Shown piece after piece: positions 6,185 through 6,926 of a DNA stretch of 6,926 nucleotides. Below the pieces are notes generated by a model that was not told where the DNA came from, did not search any database, and saw nothing but the letters and a program-made list of their open reading frames with translations. Each line of letters starts with the position of its first letter. Position 1 is the stretch's first letter. This DNA comes from an uncultured Candidatus Saccharibacteria bacterium (GTDB lineage: Bacteria; Patescibacteriota; Saccharimonadia; Saccharimonadales; Saccharimonadaceae), in assembly GCA_916049555.1 (NCBI GenBank), contig CAJZIB010000040.1, forward strand, positions 1 to 6,926, given 5' to 3'. The translations under genes were made by a program, and so were the position numbers.

Positions 6185-6196
6185 ATTAATAGTATA
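6185..6196 (-). promoter_or_regulatory. Possible -10 element of pgk (leaderless arrangement)
   Basis: On the - strand TATACT (6196-6191, one mismatch to TATAAT) is followed by six bases and the pgk ATG (6184-6182), the same spacing as at clpC. The best -35 candidates (TCCGAG at 17 bases, TTATCC at 20) are poor. No Shine-Dalgarno lies before the ATG. Either pgk has its own leaderless promoter or it is carried by transcription of the gene upstream. Confidence 0.4.
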
Positions 6197-6205
6197 TACC
6201 TAAAT

Positions 6206-6926
6206 CTATTTTCCTCGGATAAGTTGGACGATACCGGCGAGAACTGAGAGGACACCATAAATAATTAGACCGGTGAAGACAAAATACTTGCCACCTGCAC
6301 GCGTGGTGGAATATGAAAGGATGGTGAGCGCGCCACCAATTATGGCCATGGCGAGACCAACAAGGATACTACTAACACCACCGGATCTGGCAGCAGCTTT
6401 GTCGTTTTTGGCAATTTGGTTAAGGCCGTCTCTGCGTTGCTTGAGGAAATAATTCATATTGGAATTTGCATAGCGTTTGACGTTTTCACCTGTACTAGAT
6501 TTTTGATTTTTGAGGATCAGAGTAAGGACATATTGGTGAGTTACTTTATGATCTTTGATGACAGACCAATCCCCTGTTTCGTCTTCGCTTTCCTCAGCTT
6601 TTTCTTCAAATTTTGCTAGCTCTCTTTTGACAAACTGAACAGCTTCTTCTCGGCTTTTGAATTGTTTAGTTTCTGTGATTTTTTCACCTTCTGAGACTGT
6701 AAGCTCGAAGCTAACATCTGAATCCTGACACTCTAAAATATTGATGAGGATTTTTTGTTCAAATTGCCTAACTTGCATCTCAAATTGATGGTCGTTAATT
6801 TTCTTGAGTTTTTTCAAGTCTTTGCCGAGAAACTCGGAGCACTCATTAATATAGTGATTGGCGGCAGAAATCGAATCAAAGCAGTAAGCGGATTCAAAAT
6901 TCTTAATATTATAGACAACAATATAT
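6206..6926 (-). CDS. Hypothetical membrane protein with two C-terminal TM helices (5' end outside the window)
   Basis: I do not recognise a family. The frame is open from the window edge to the TAG at 6206-6208, giving 239 complete codons. An internal TTG at 6815-6817 can look like a start, but coding-like sequence continues 36 codons further up without a stop, so the gene is cut by the edge. The visible protein has a long charged soluble part, an acidic stretch (EEKAEESEDETGD, residues 107-119), and two hydrophobic helices at about 185-205 and 214-236 joined by a short Gly/Arg/Lys loop. The end is basic (RGK). Two segments of the soluble part look alike (see findings), suggesting a duplicated small domain. 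The pattern of a soluble domain tethered by a C-terminal TM pair gives no function. It lies 21 bases upstream of pgk on the same strand and may share its transcript. Confidence 0.75.
   Translation of the reverse strand, partial: YIVVYNIKNFESAYCFDSISAANHYINECSEFLGKDLKKLKKINDHQFEMQVRQFEQKILINILECQDSDVSFELTVSEGEKITETKQFKSREEAVQFVKRELAKFEEKAEESEDETGDWSVIKDHKVTHQYVLTLILKNQKSSTGENVKRYANSNMNYFLKQRRDGLNQIAKNDKAAARSGGVSSILVGLAMAIIGGALTILSYSTTRAGGKYFVFTGLIIYGVLSVLAGIVQLIRGK

Noticed and set aside
6815..6817. TTG as the start of the two-TM membrane protein
   Set aside because: The same frame stays open for 36 more codons to the window edge with protein-like composition, and no Shine-Dalgarno precedes the TTG. 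The gene is more likely cut by the edge.
1..6926. tRNA, rRNA, CRISPR arrays, insertion sequences or attachment sites
   Set aside because: Nearly all of the window is accounted for by protein genes. I saw no cloverleaf-type sequence, no spaced direct repeats and no transposase-like frame or terminal inverted repeats.

Overview
The window reads as a piece of a small, streamlined bacterial genome, most likely a member of the Candidate Phyla Radiation/Patescibacteria and plausibly Saccharibacteria (TM7). This is an inference from gene content, not a database match. The grounds are tight packing (largest gene-free gap about 117 bases), a pilin-like protein with a CPR-style C-terminal Cys pair, a short divergent phosphoglycerate kinase, and a clpC/clpP operon with an exported HExxH protein between the two genes. 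The standard genetic code fits: ClpC stays open for 826 codons with glycines written as GGN, which argues against the UGA=Gly code of Gracilibacteria/Absconditabacteria.

Layout. The left end (1-870, + strand) holds the 3' part of a NUDIX hydrolase gene followed at once by a type IV pilin-like gene, ending at one or two intrinsic terminators (875-905 and 937-965). The rest is on the - strand and is read from right to left: an incomplete gene for a two-TM membrane protein running off the right edge (6206-6926), pgk (5111-6184), and then clpC (2586-5066), a membrane-anchored HExxH protein (1597-2586) and clpP (988-1587). The last three form an obvious operon: clpC and the HExxH gene overlap as TAATG, and 9 bases separate the HExxH gene from clpP, whose Shine-Dalgarno overlaps the preceding stop.

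Regulation. In front of clpC is a near-perfect CIRCE operator (HrcA site, 16/18 conserved arm positions, 9-base spacer). It overlaps the -35 hexamer TTGACA of a strong sigma70-type promoter and also the pgk stop codon. The -10 hexamer TACAAT lies exactly six bases before the clpC ATG, so the mRNA should be leaderless. Weaker -10-like hexamers sit at the same six-base distance before pgk and before one of the possible starts of the pilin gene. The internal clpP gene has a clear Shine-Dalgarno instead.

How it works together. ClpC (Hsp100 unfoldase) and ClpP (serine peptidase) make a heat-shock/protein-quality-control protease. The HExxH protein made from the same mRNA is predicted to face outwards, so the operon may couple cytoplasmic proteolysis to envelope maintenance. 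PGK serves glycolysis. The NUDIX enzyme and pilin-like protein form a separate convergent unit.
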